Of a DNA stretch of 64,000 nt, positions 17,171 to 24,998 are shown piece by piece. The notes under the pieces were generated by a model. That model saw only the letters and a program-made list of their open reading frames with translations, was not told where the DNA came from and did no database searches. Source of the stretch: Paracoccaceae bacterium (GTDB taxonomy: Bacteria > Pseudomonadota > Alphaproteobacteria > Rhodobacterales > Rhodobacteraceae); the NCBI GenBank assembly GCA_024742695.1, contig JANSXY010000004.1, forward strand, positions 186,001 through 250,000. The letters are read 5' to 3'. The translations under genes were made by a program, and so were the position numbers. Within the stretch, counting starts at the first letter, position 1, and each line of letters starts with the position of its first letter.

Positions 17171-17896
17171 ATGGCGGCGGCCGGTCACGCCGAAGCCGTG
17201 CTGGTCATGGCCTTTGTCGTGTTCGGGGCCTGGGCGGGGCTGGCCCGGATCGAACCGGACCCAGAGATCCGGGCACGCACCGGCGGGCTGGCCGGGATCG
17301 CCGGGGTGGCGCTGACCGCTGCGGCGCTGGGCCTTTTCCTGCGCCCGCAGAGCGGTCCGATGCCCTGGGTTCCCGCCGTTTTCACCGCGCAACTGGCGGT
17401 CGCCGCCTGGATCGACCGGCAGACGACATGGGTGCCCGACCCGGTCGGGATCGGGCTGTGCCTTGTCGCGGCGCTGGCGAGCGCGGCGGAACCCGGCGCA
17501 TCGATCCATCGCCTGCTCGCGCATTGGGGACTCGCCCAGCCGCCTCTCGCCTTCGGTCTTGCCTGGGGTGTTGCCATTCTTGGCTGGCTTGCCGGGCTTG
17601 CGCTGTGGCGCATGCAGGTGGCGCTGGGCGGCGGCTGGATCACGCCGCCCGATCTCGTGGCCTTCCTGCTGCCGCTTGCGGTCTTCGGCGCAAGCGGTGC
17701 GGCGGCTCTGGCCTATGCGCTGACCGGCCTTCTGGCGCTGGGCGCGCTGCGGCTGGCACCGCTGCGTCGCGTGCTTGTCCATCCCGCTGCGGCGGCGGAG
17801 GGCGCGCGCGATCTGGGGCTGGACGGCGGCGTGCCGGTCCCGGCGCTGATGCTGGTGCTTCCGTCGCTTGCCGCGGTCTATTTGCTCGGCGGGTGA
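17171..17896 (+). CDS. Prepilin peptidase-like membrane protein (A24 family, diverged)
   Basis: A 241-residue polytopic membrane protein, probably six or seven helices. The first aspartyl motif of type IV prepilin peptidases is present (WIDRQTTWVPD, Asp82). The second, usually GxGD followed by hydrophobic residues, reads GGWITPPDLVAFLLPL, so the Asp (161) is kept but the glycine before it is lost. Position right after pilR corresponds to R64 pilU, which encodes the prepilin peptidase, and three prepilins in the locus need one. Whether it is active with the changed second motif is open. Confidence 0.7.
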   Translation: MAAAGHAEAVLVMAFVVFGAWAGLARIEPDPEIRARTGGLAGIAGVALTAAALGLFLRPQSGPMPWVPAVFTAQLAVAAWIDRQTTWVPDPVGIGLCLVAALASAAEPGASIHRLLAHWGLAQPPLAFGLAWGVAILGWLAGLALWRMQVALGGGWITPPDLVAFLLPLAVFGASGAAALAYALTGLLALGALRLAPLRRVLVHPAAAAEGARDLGLDGGVPVPALMLVLPSLAAVYLLGG

Positions 17897-17903
17897 CGAC
17901 CTA

Positions 17904-18938
17904 TCAGAAACTGTCCTCGATCCGGCCCAGCGTGCGCAGCTTCGCCTGGTAATCCTGGTCCTCGCGCAGCAGGCGGAACCTCGATTCCGCGATCTTCGTG
18001 CGCATCGCCTCGCCGTTGCGGCCGCGGAACGACAGGTACTCCATCCTCAGCCGGCCCTCGTGCAACTGCTGCCAGACAACCCCCAGAACCGATGCCGCGA
18101 TCTGATCGTTCGCGGTCTGCACGCCGTCGATCTGCGCGGCGAATTTCGACAGCGCCATAAGCGCCTCGACGGTCGAGGAGGCGTGGATCGTGGTGATCAC
18201 CGTCGGCCCGCCCAGCGAGATCTGCAACAGTTCACTGGCGGCGCGGCCGTCGCGAACCTCGCCAAGGTAGAGATAGCGATAGGCCCAGCGGCGCGAGGCC
18301 TTGATCGCCGGGCCGAACCCCTCGCCCCGGATCGGCACCTGGTAGACCCGCCCGCCGTCATGCGCGCCATCCAGCACCCGTTCCGGCGGATCCTCGAGCG
18401 TTACGCCGATGCCGCCATGCGCGCGGATCCACTCCAGGAAGCAGGCGGCGGCCGTGGTCGACTTGCCGCTGCCGAAACTGCCGGCAACCAGCACAAGGCC
18501 CGATGCCGCCCCGATCCGCCGCAATTCGGTGCCGGCCCAGCGCGGCAGGCCAAGGTCGGCAAGGTCCATCGACCGGCGTTCCAGCCGCCTGAGGCACCAG
18601 TGCCGCACCTCGCCATCGGGCGCCGACGCGGCGATGGTCCGGTCGCTGGCCGAGGGCGCGACGATCCGCGAACAGCGGTAGTCGACGCCGTCATGATGAA
18701 CGGTGAACTCCGGTGCGAAACGTTCCTGCGCCCAGCCGTCCTCGACGGTGCGGAACAGCCGCGCCGCGTCGGGTGCGAGGATGTCGGGCAACGGCGCCGG
18801 GGCGCGCGGTCGCTTGCCGGGCGCCGGCGCGACACCGGGCAGCCGCAGGTTCAGCGCAAGGCCGGGTTCACCGGGTTCGGAAGACAGGAACAGGTCGGAG
18901 AATTCGATCTCCGCCAGACGCACCGGCATGTTCGACAT
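17904..18938 (-). CDS. Second pilus ATPase, PilT/GspE-like (possible retraction motor)
   Basis: A 345-residue P-loop ATPase of the secretion-ATPase family. Walker A is GSFGSGKST at residues 153-161; EDPPERVL, Walker B RYLYLGEVRDGRA and the His box TTIHASST follow. It has a short, different N-terminal region and no zinc cysteines, so it is nearer the PilT/retraction type than PilQ. R64 thin pili are known to use only PilQ, so this is an addition. It is convergent with the prepilin peptidase gene (7 bp apart) and lies 24 bp after the SPOR gene on the same strand. A GTG one codon upstream is an alternative start. The retraction role is inference. Confidence 0.75.
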   Translation of the reverse strand: MSNMPVRLAEIEFSDLFLSSEPGEPGLALNLRLPGVAPAPGKRPRAPAPLPDILAPDAARLFRTVEDGWAQERFAPEFTVHHDGVDYRCSRIVAPSASDRTIAASAPDGEVRHWCLRRLERRSMDLADLGLPRWAGTELRRIGAASGLVLVAGSFGSGKSTTAAACFLEWIRAHGGIGVTLEDPPERVLDGAHDGGRVYQVPIRGEGFGPAIKASRRWAYRYLYLGEVRDGRAASELLQISLGGPTVITTIHASSTVEALMALSKFAAQIDGVQTANDQIAASVLGVVWQQLHEGRLRMEYLSFRGRNGEAMRTKIAESRFRLLREDQDYQAKLRTLGRIEDSF

Positions 18939-18962
18939 CACGCACCAACAACTTACTCGTTC

Positions 18963-20192
18963 TCACTTGGTCGCCGGCAGGGGCACCGGGCTGGGCAGCA
19001 CGAAGGCATCGGCAAAGCCGGCATCGGCCAGGGCGGCAAGGGTGGTGCCGGCCTCCGTGCGCGCCACCGGGCCGACGAGCAGGCGGAAGAACGCCGTTTC
19101 GCTCGTCGGTTCGCGGACCGAGGCGGCGAGGCCCCGATCCGAAAGCGTGCGGGCCGCGGCGCTGGCATTGCCGCCAACCGTGAAACTGCCGGCCTGGATC
19201 AGAACGCCGCCCGGCGCGCCGCCCGCCTTCGGCGGGATCGGCGCGGGCTGCTGCGGCACCGGTGCCGGTTCCGCGGCGGCCTGCGCGGCAGGTTCCGGCC
19301 GCGGCTTCGGGGCGGGCAGGGCCGGGGCGGCCTGCGGCGGTTCGGCGGCATCAGGCGACGGGGTCGCCGCCGGTGCCACCGCGGCAGTGGCGATCGCGCC
19401 CTCGCGCGGGCCGGTCAGGATCGTGCCCCCCGAGGTTTCGACCTGGACGTTCGCGGGCAGCCGCAGGATCCGCGTCACGCGCCCGAAATGGCCCAGCATC
19501 ATGCCGGTTTCGACCTCGAGCTGGCTGAGCGGGTCGGCTGTATGCGCGATCACCACCTTGCCCTCGCGGGTTTCGCGCAGCGACCATGGGCTCGGTTCGG
19601 CCGGCTGGCCGGCCGCGCTGTTCGCGGCATCCGTCATGGCGCCGGGCTGCGAGAACCAGTCACCGATCCAGCGCGCGTCGGCCTCCGGGGCGGGGGCGGA
19701 AAGCGCCGCGGCATCGATGCCGCCACCGCCCGGCGATTGTGACAGGATCAGCAGCGTCAGGGCGTCGATCTGTTCAGGCGACATCCGCGCGATGATTCGC
19801 AGCACTTCGAGATCCATCTGGCCCAGCGCGGCCCCGATCTCCTCTGCCTCGGCGACACCGGCGGTTTCCGCCAGCGCCTCGACCATGGCGGGGCGATATT
19901 CCTCGGGAATGGTGCGCAGGCCGGTGGCCCCGGTGTCGGTCTCGGCCGTGGCGGTCGCCTCGGCCGGGGCAGGCGGCGGCTCGGCCGGGGCGGTGGCGCC
20001 CCGCAGCCGGTCAAGCTCGGTGCCCGGTTGGCTCGGTTCCACCGGCGCGAGTTGCGGCAGCGGCGGCACCAGCACCGGATCCTGGGCAAGGCCCGGCGTC
20101 GCGGGACCGGCAAGCGCCACGGCCACCGCGACGGCGCGGGTGGCCGCCGTCCATGCTGCTTCGGGAATGCGGACCATTCTGGCTGCCATCAT
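18963..20192 (-). CDS. Exported SPOR-domain protein linked to the pilus locus
   Basis: A 409-residue protein with an N-terminal signal-like helix (AVAVAVALAGPATPGLAQDP), two low-complexity Pro/Ala stretches, and a C-terminal SPOR domain in the last 75 residues (GGVLIQAGSFTVGGNASAAA to FRLLVGPVARTEAGTTLAAL). SPOR domains bind glycan strands stripped of stem peptides. The middle (about 100-190) includes a helical stretch (MDLEVLRIIARMSPEQIDALTLLILS) that resembles no family I know. The start is the first of two ATGs, with GGAGGA upstream. Sitting in a pilus locus with a wall-cutting enzyme, it may fix the machine to peptidoglycan. Confidence 0.7.
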   Translation of the reverse strand: MMAARMVRIPEAAWTAATRAVAVAVALAGPATPGLAQDPVLVPPLPQLAPVEPSQPGTELDRLRGATAPAEPPPAPAEATATAETDTGATGLRTIPEEYRPAMVEALAETAGVAEAEEIGAALGQMDLEVLRIIARMSPEQIDALTLLILSQSPGGGGIDAAALSAPAPEADARWIGDWFSQPGAMTDAANSAAGQPAEPSPWSLRETREGKVVIAHTADPLSQLEVETGMMLGHFGRVTRILRLPANVQVETSGGTILTGPREGAIATAAVAPAATPSPDAAEPPQAAPALPAPKPRPEPAAQAAAEPAPVPQQPAPIPPKAGGAPGGVLIQAGSFTVGGNASAAARTLSDRGLAASVREPTSETAFFRLLVGPVARTEAGTTLAALADAGFADAFVLPSPVPLPATK

Positions 20193-20332
20193 CTCTGCCG
20201 CGTCCTCCAGTCGCAGGAAAAGCCCCGTGCCCGCGCAACGGCATTGCCTCTGCTTTGCCGGTTTACGGGCCCGTTGCCGCCGGGTCATCCTGTACATATT
20301 GACTGTACGTCCGATTGGAAAGAGCCGGGCGT

Positions 20333-21016
20333 TCAGCCCGGCAAGGCCGCATGCGCCGACAGGTCCGGCAACAGGCCCTGCCGGATCGCCCGGGTCAGCA
20401 GCTGGGTGCGGTTCGCGACGCCGAATTTCCGCCCGATCCGGGCCAGGTGCATCTTCACCGTCGGCTCCGCGATGCCGAGGCTGTGCGCGATCAGCTTGTT
20501 GCTTTTTCCGGTCGCGAGTTCGCACAGCACGTCACGCTCCCGGGGCGTGAGGCCGGGATCGCCGGACTGGCCCGGCTGGGCCACGACCAGCCGTTCCTCG
20601 AGGCAGGGCAGCCACAAGGCGGAGGGCAGAAAGACCTCGCCCGCCAGCGCCAGCGCCAGCGCGCGCAGGAACAGCGGCTTCTCGAAGCTCGTCGGGATCG
20701 CGGCTGTGCCACCGGCGGCCAGCAAACGGCGCACCGTCGGCGCGTCGATCCGGTCGGCGACGAGAATGCGGGGCAGGCCCGCGGGCAGGTCGGCCAGTGC
20801 CGGCTCCAGGGTCTCGAACCCCGGCCGGTCCATGACGATCGCATCCGGGGCCTGAACGGAGCGCAGCCGCCCCGATGCGGCGCGCAGGGCGATCGGTTCG
20901 ATGCACCAGTGTCCTTCGGGAAGCGGCGAGGCCGCGAGAAAGTCGGCAAGGATCGCGTCGTCGCTGATCAGCCGGATCGTGCAGGCCGCGCGCTGCACCT
21001 TCGTCAGAACCGTCAT
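20333..21016 (-). CDS. LuxR-type transcription regulator of the pilus locus
   Basis: A 227-residue regulator. The C-terminal 65 residues are a LuxR/FixJ helix-turn-helix (LTPRERDVLCELATGKSNKLIAHSLGIAEPTVKMH in sense, read in two parts). The N-terminal half resembles a response-regulator receiver fold but lacks a clear phosphorylated Asp with its acidic pocket, so it may be an atypical receiver. The start is the ATG with GAGGT 5 nt upstream. It is divergent from the second pilin gene, with a palindrome in the shared spacer, and most likely controls this locus and itself. Confidence 0.8.
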   Translation of the reverse strand: MTVLTKVQRAACTIRLISDDAILADFLAASPLPEGHWCIEPIALRAASGRLRSVQAPDAIVMDRPGFETLEPALADLPAGLPRILVADRIDAPTVRRLLAAGGTAAIPTSFEKPLFLRALALALAGEVFLPSALWLPCLEERLVVAQPGQSGDPGLTPRERDVLCELATGKSNKLIAHSLGIAEPTVKMHLARIGRKFGVANRTQLLTRAIRQGLLPDLSAHAALPG

Positions 21017-21044
21017 GTCTACCTCATACAAATACACTCGTCAC

Positions 21045-21062
21045 GGGTATGGTTCGATACCC
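21045..21062. promoter_or_regulatory. Candidate operator palindrome between the regulator and second pilin
   Basis: A perfect inverted repeat GGGTAT-N6-ATACCC lies 29 bp upstream of the LuxR-type gene start and 25 bp before the proposed -35 box of the second pilin. An 18-bp dyad of this size suits a dimeric LuxR-type regulator. Binding is inference. Confidence 0.4.
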
Positions 21063-21086
21063 TTCCCCAAGGATGGTGAAGCAGGG

Positions 21087-21114
21087 TTAACAAATACATA
21101 CCAACGAATAGGAT
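21087..21114 (+). promoter_or_regulatory. Candidate sigma-70 promoter for the second pilin
   Basis: TTAACA and TAGGAT separated by 16 bp resemble -35 and -10 boxes, in the most AT-rich stretch of the surrounding kilobase. It would leave an untranslated leader of roughly 160 nt before the pilin start at 21280. Confidence 0.4.
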
Positions 21115-21279
21115 AGCCCAGTTGCGCGCCTTGCGGCCAGCCAAATGGCGTCGAAAACTGCGAAACGGCGACGGATGCCGCGAGGCCCGGATCGGATCGT
21201 TGGGCCGGGCAAGCCCAGGTTGTATGGAGTTGGCGGCAAGGCCACGGGCCTTGGCGGCAACGGCCCCGGAGGCAGCGCG

Positions 21280-21885
21280 ATGCATCGAGACGACGACCAG
21301 AGGCGGCAGCGGCGCGGCGCCAAGCTGGCCGAGGTCGCCCTGTTCCTGTCAATCGCCATGGCCATCGTCGTCGGCGGGCTGTCGACCTACCGGGAGGCGA
21401 ATGTCGCCGCCGAGGTGTCGGCGCAGGCCAGGGTTCTGACGGCGCTGGTGGCCGAGGCGCGCGCATTGCCGTGGCATTCGGCGCGGGATGCCGGCGGTGG
21501 CCGGATCGATGCGACGCTGGCGGCGGCGGGGGCGGTGCCGGCCGCGATCGTCGCGCCGGCGCCGCTGCGATACGGGTCGCGGCTGCTGACGCAATGGCAG
21601 GGTGAACTGGCGCTAACCGTGGTGAACCTCGGGCAGGGAGAGCGGTTGCATCTGCGGCTGCATGACATCCCGGTGCCGGCCTGCACCCGGCTGACACCGG
21701 TCGCAGGATCGGGCCTCGGGGTCTTTGCCGACGGAATCGACGAGGTGCGGATCGCCGGGCCCGACGGCGCCGCGCGGGGCGGCCGGCCGCCGCTGTCGAT
21801 TTCAGCCACCGCGACCCTGTGCAGCGAGGCTGCGGGCGGCGCCGACGGTACCGCGACGGTGACCTTCGTGCTTGGTCTTCGCTAG
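21280..21885 (+). CDS. Second type IVb prepilin, paralogue of PilS
   Basis: A 201-residue prepilin. The short leader ends QRRG, followed by AKLAEVALFLSIAMAIVVGG with Glu18 at +5. It is a diverged copy of PilS: both have an AAGAVP segment, an AC-x-RL motif with Cys at position 135, a second Cys about 20 residues from the end (181), and a similar last strand. Unlike PilS it keeps native GC-rich codons throughout. The start at 21280 is chosen over an in-frame ATG 45 codons upstream because GGAGG stands 7 nt before it and the leader length is then normal. It may be a minor or alternative pilin. It ends 6 bp from nagA (convergent). Confidence 0.8.
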   Translation: MHRDDDQRRQRRGAKLAEVALFLSIAMAIVVGGLSTYREANVAAEVSAQARVLTALVAEARALPWHSARDAGGGRIDATLAAAGAVPAAIVAPAPLRYGSRLLTQWQGELALTVVNLGQGERLHLRLHDIPVPACTRLTPVAGSGLGVFADGIDEVRIAGPDGAARGGRPPLSISATATLCSEAAGGADGTATVTFVLGLR

Positions 21886-21891
21886 GCCGGT

Positions 21892-23019
21892 TCAGGGCAG
21901 CGCGCGGCCCCGGCGCCAGACGCGGCGCACCGCGCCGTTCGGGCCGAGATGGACGAAATCCGCCGCGCGCCCCGGCACGAGGCGGCCGTGCCGCCCGCCC
22001 GCGCCAACCACGGCGGCGGGCACCGAGGTCGCCATCGCCAGCGCCCGCTCCGGTGCGATCCCGGCCCGTGCCGACAGGCAGGCGACCGCGCCCGCCAGCG
22101 TCAGGTCGGCCCCGGCGAGCGTTCCGTCCTCCAGCGTCAGACGGCCGTCGCGGCGCAGGATCCTGCGGCCGCCCAGCCGCATCTCGGCAGCGTCGGTCCC
22201 GGCCAGCGCCATGCAGTCGGACACCAGGAACATTCCCTCCGGCCGCGCCGCCAGCGCCACGCGCAACGCCTGCGGCGCGACATGGATGCCGTCGGCGATC
22301 AGCCCGCAGGCGGAGTCGGAGGTCAACGCGGCACCGACGAGGCCGGGTTCGCGGCTCCCCAGCTGGCTCATCGCGTTGAACAGATGCGTGACCGCGCCGG
22401 CCCCTGCGGCGAAGGCTGCCTGCGCCTCGTCGGCGGTGCAGGCGGCGTGGCCAAGGCTGACGATGACCCCCGCCGCGGCCAGCCTCGCGATCTGGTCGTG
22501 CGTGGCGGAGGTGGGGGCCAGCGTGATCATCAGGGCCGGCAGGTCGCGCGCCGCTTGCAGGTACAGCGCCAGGTCGGCCTCCGTCATCGGCCGGATCAGC
22601 GCCGGATCGTGCGCGCCGGCGCGGCGCGGATCAAGATGCGGCCCTTCGAGATGCAGGCCGAGAAAACCGGGCACCCCGGTTCGCGCCGCCCCTGCGCCCG
22701 CCGCGAGCACCGCCGCCGTCGCGTCCGGCGTGTCGGTGATCAGCGTCGGCAGGCAGGCGGTGGTGCCCAGCCGGGCGAGCGTGTCGCAGATCGTGGCGAT
22801 GCCCTCGGGGTCGAGCCGGCCGTCCACCGGCACGCCGCCCGCGCCGTTGACCTGCAGATCGACGAAGCCGGGCGCCAGCACCCCGCCGCCAAGATCGACG
22901 ATCTCGCCTTCCGGCGCACCGATGGCGGCGACGCGGCCATCGTCCACCACCAGCGCGGCGCCCGGACGGAAGGCGGTGCCGTCGAACAGCGCGGCGCCGG
23001 TATAGCTGATCCGGCTCAT
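21892..23019 (-). CDS. nagA: N-acetylglucosamine-6-phosphate deacetylase
   Basis: A 375-residue cytoplasmic amidohydrolase that removes acetate from GlcNAc-6-phosphate. Metal and substrate motifs are visible: APGFVDLQVNGAGG, GLHLEGPHLDPRRAGAH, SLGHAACTADEA, VTHLFNAMSQL and LVSDCMALAGT. It overlaps the upstream kinase-like gene by 4 bp, forming a two-gene unit that would phosphorylate and deacetylate amino sugars from wall recycling or chitin. No nagB or transporter is next to it. Confidence 0.92.
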   Translation of the reverse strand: MSRISYTGAALFDGTAFRPGAALVVDDGRVAAIGAPEGEIVDLGGGVLAPGFVDLQVNGAGGVPVDGRLDPEGIATICDTLARLGTTACLPTLITDTPDATAAVLAAGAGAARTGVPGFLGLHLEGPHLDPRRAGAHDPALIRPMTEADLALYLQAARDLPALMITLAPTSATHDQIARLAAAGVIVSLGHAACTADEAQAAFAAGAGAVTHLFNAMSQLGSREPGLVGAALTSDSACGLIADGIHVAPQALRVALAARPEGMFLVSDCMALAGTDAAEMRLGGRRILRRDGRLTLEDGTLAGADLTLAGAVACLSARAGIAPERALAMATSVPAAVVGAGGRHGRLVPGRAADFVHLGPNGAVRRVWRRGRALP

Positions 23020-23843
23020 GAGCTTTCCCGCGCCAGCGCCAACGCGCCGTCCAGTGCCGTGCCCAGCGCCGTCCGCACTGGCCAGCGACGGCCAGGCCGC
23101 GCAGCGAATCGCGGGCCAAGCCCGCCAAGGAACACCACCGGAAGCCGGTCGCCGGCCTGAAGATGGTCGATCGCCGCGGCGATCCGGGCCTCGGCCTCGT
23201 CCAGCACCGCGCGGGCCTCGGGGTCGTCGGTATCGAAGGCCCGTGGCGCGAGAGCGGCGAAGTCGGCCGGCCGCGCGGCGGCCGCGAAGGCGGCGATTCC
23301 CGCCGCGCCGCCGTACCGGTCCAGAAGCGCGGCGAGCACCGGGCCCGGTGCGATGCGCCCGTCGCCGGCCATGACGGCGCGGGCCAGCAGGGCCCGGCCG
23401 ATCCAGGCGCCGCTGCCCTCGTCGGAAATCGCAAGGCCCCAGCCGCCGACCTGATGCAGCACCCCGCCGCGCTGCGCCACGAACACCGATCCGGTGCCGA
23501 GCGCGGCGACGATCCCGTCACTCGGCCCGAGCGCGCCGCGCGTCGCGGCCTCGGCATCGGTGACGATCCGCGCGCCGGCCCAGGGCAGGAGCGGGCGCAG
23601 CCGGTCGACGGCCCCGGCGGCATTGGCCCCGGCAAGGCCCAGCGTCACCCCTGACGGCACCATGCCGCCGGCGGCTTGCACGGCGGCCTCGGCCGCGACG
23701 CGGATCGCCGCCGCCGCGCCGGCCGGATCGGTCGCGATATTCGCCGGCCCGGCCGCGCCGCGCCCAAGCACATTGCCCATGGCATCGGCCACCGCCGCCC
23801 GGCAGCCGCTGCCGCCGCCGTCGATCCCCAGGAAAACCGCCAT
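23016..23843 (-). CDS. BadF/BcrA-type ATPase, probable N-acetylglucosamine kinase
   Basis: A 275-residue sugar-kinase-fold protein of the BadF/BadG/BcrA/BcrD family. The phosphate-1 loop FLGIDGGGSGCRAAVAD opens the protein, with IVAALGTGSVFVAQ and GGWGLAISDEGSGAWIGR further on, as in GlcNAc kinases of this family. Translational coupling with nagA (4-bp overlap) supports amino-sugar phosphorylation rather than benzoyl-CoA reductase activation. Confidence 0.85.
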   Translation of the reverse strand: MAVFLGIDGGGSGCRAAVADAMGNVLGRGAAGPANIATDPAGAAAAIRVAAEAAVQAAGGMVPSGVTLGLAGANAAGAVDRLRPLLPWAGARIVTDAEAATRGALGPSDGIVAALGTGSVFVAQRGGVLHQVGGWGLAISDEGSGAWIGRALLARAVMAGDGRIAPGPVLAALLDRYGGAAGIAAFAAAARPADFAALAPRAFDTDDPEARAVLDEAEARIAAAIDHLQAGDRLPVVFLGGLGPRFAARPGRRWPVRTALGTALDGALALARESS

Positions 23844-24035
23844 CCCGCCTCCCGCCTTGGCGGCAGACTAGCAGGCGGCGCGGAAATGGGAACGGGGCGC
23901 CGGCGGCGCCCGGCCCCCCTTCCCTTTGCCGGGTTTCCCACTACGATCCGCCCCGATGGCGCGCGACGGTGCGGCGCCGGCCCGGACCGGGCCGGCGCAC
24001 CCCGACAGGCGCGCCCCAATGACAGGAGGCCAGAC

Positions 24036-24974
24036 ATGACCGAGACCCTCGCCATCGGACCGTTCAGCCCGCCGGAGCGCGAGGCGCTCACGGCGCAGTT
24101 CGGCTGCACCCTGCTTGCCGGGCCCGGCGATCTGGCGCGGTTGAGCGAAGACGCGCGGGCGGCGATCCGGGCGGTGGCATACAAGGGCCATCATCCCTTC
24201 GGGGCTGCGCAGATGGACATGCTGCCGGGCCTTGGCATCGTGGCGAATTTCGGCGTGGGCTACGACGCGATCGACGTGGCGGCGGCCTCCGAACGCGGCG
24301 TGAAGGTCACCAACACGCCCGACGTGCTGAACGACGATGTCGCGGATATCGCCGTCGCGCTGCTGTTGATGACGGGGAGGCGCATGGTCCAGGCCTCGGA
24401 CTGGGCGCGGTCGGGCAACTGGGCCGAGCGCGGGGAATTCCCGCTGAATCGCAAGGTCTCGGGCGGCAAGGCCGGGATCCTGGGGCTGGGCCGGATCGGG
24501 CGCGAGATCGCCGACCGGCTCGCGGCCTTCAAGATGGACATCCACTACTGGGCGCGCAGCGAGAAGGACACGCCGGGCTGGACCTATCACGACGATCCCG
24601 TCGCGCTGGCCGAGGCCGTCGATTACCTGATCGTGGCGCTGGTCGGCGGGCCGGATACCGCCGGGATGGTTTCGCGCCAGGTGATCCGGGCGCTGGGGCC
24701 GCGCGGCATCCTGGTCAACATCTCGCGCGGGTCGGTGGTGGACGAAGAGGCCCTGCTGCACGCGCTGGAAAGCGGTGTGCTGGCCGGTGCGGGACTCGAC
24801 GTGTTCCTGAACGAGCCGAAGATCAACCCGCGGTTCTACGCGCTGGATACGGTGACGGTGCAGCCGCACCAGGGCTCCGGCACGGTCGAGACGCGGGCGG
24901 CGATGGCGAAGCTTCAGCGTGACAACATCGCGGCGTTCCTTTCCGGCGGGCCGCTGCTGACGGCGGTGAACTGA
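24036..24974 (+). CDS. D-isomer-specific 2-hydroxyacid dehydrogenase
   Basis: A 312-residue NAD(P)-dependent reductase of the glyoxylate/hydroxypyruvate reductase type. The Rossmann motif GILGLGRIGREIADRL, the catalytic Arg in NISRGSVVDE and the catalytic His in VQPHQGSGT are all present. It would reduce hydroxypyruvate, glyoxylate or a related 2-oxo acid. The start follows AGGAGG. pepT follows after 24 bp on the same strand, so the two may be co-transcribed. Confidence 0.9.
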   Translation: MTETLAIGPFSPPEREALTAQFGCTLLAGPGDLARLSEDARAAIRAVAYKGHHPFGAAQMDMLPGLGIVANFGVGYDAIDVAAASERGVKVTNTPDVLNDDVADIAVALLLMTGRRMVQASDWARSGNWAERGEFPLNRKVSGGKAGILGLGRIGREIADRLAAFKMDIHYWARSEKDTPGWTYHDDPVALAEAVDYLIVALVGGPDTAGMVSRQVIRALGPRGILVNISRGSVVDEEALLHALESGVLAGAGLDVFLNEPKINPRFYALDTVTVQPHQGSGTVETRAAMAKLQRDNIAAFLSGGPLLTAVN

Positions 24975-24998
24975 TCCGGCGGTCGGGGAGGAGACGGC

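Noticed and set aside
21145-21279. Longer N-terminus for the second pilin (ATG 45 codons upstream)
   Set aside because: A 58-residue leader would be abnormal, and GGAGG stands 7 nt before the inner ATG.
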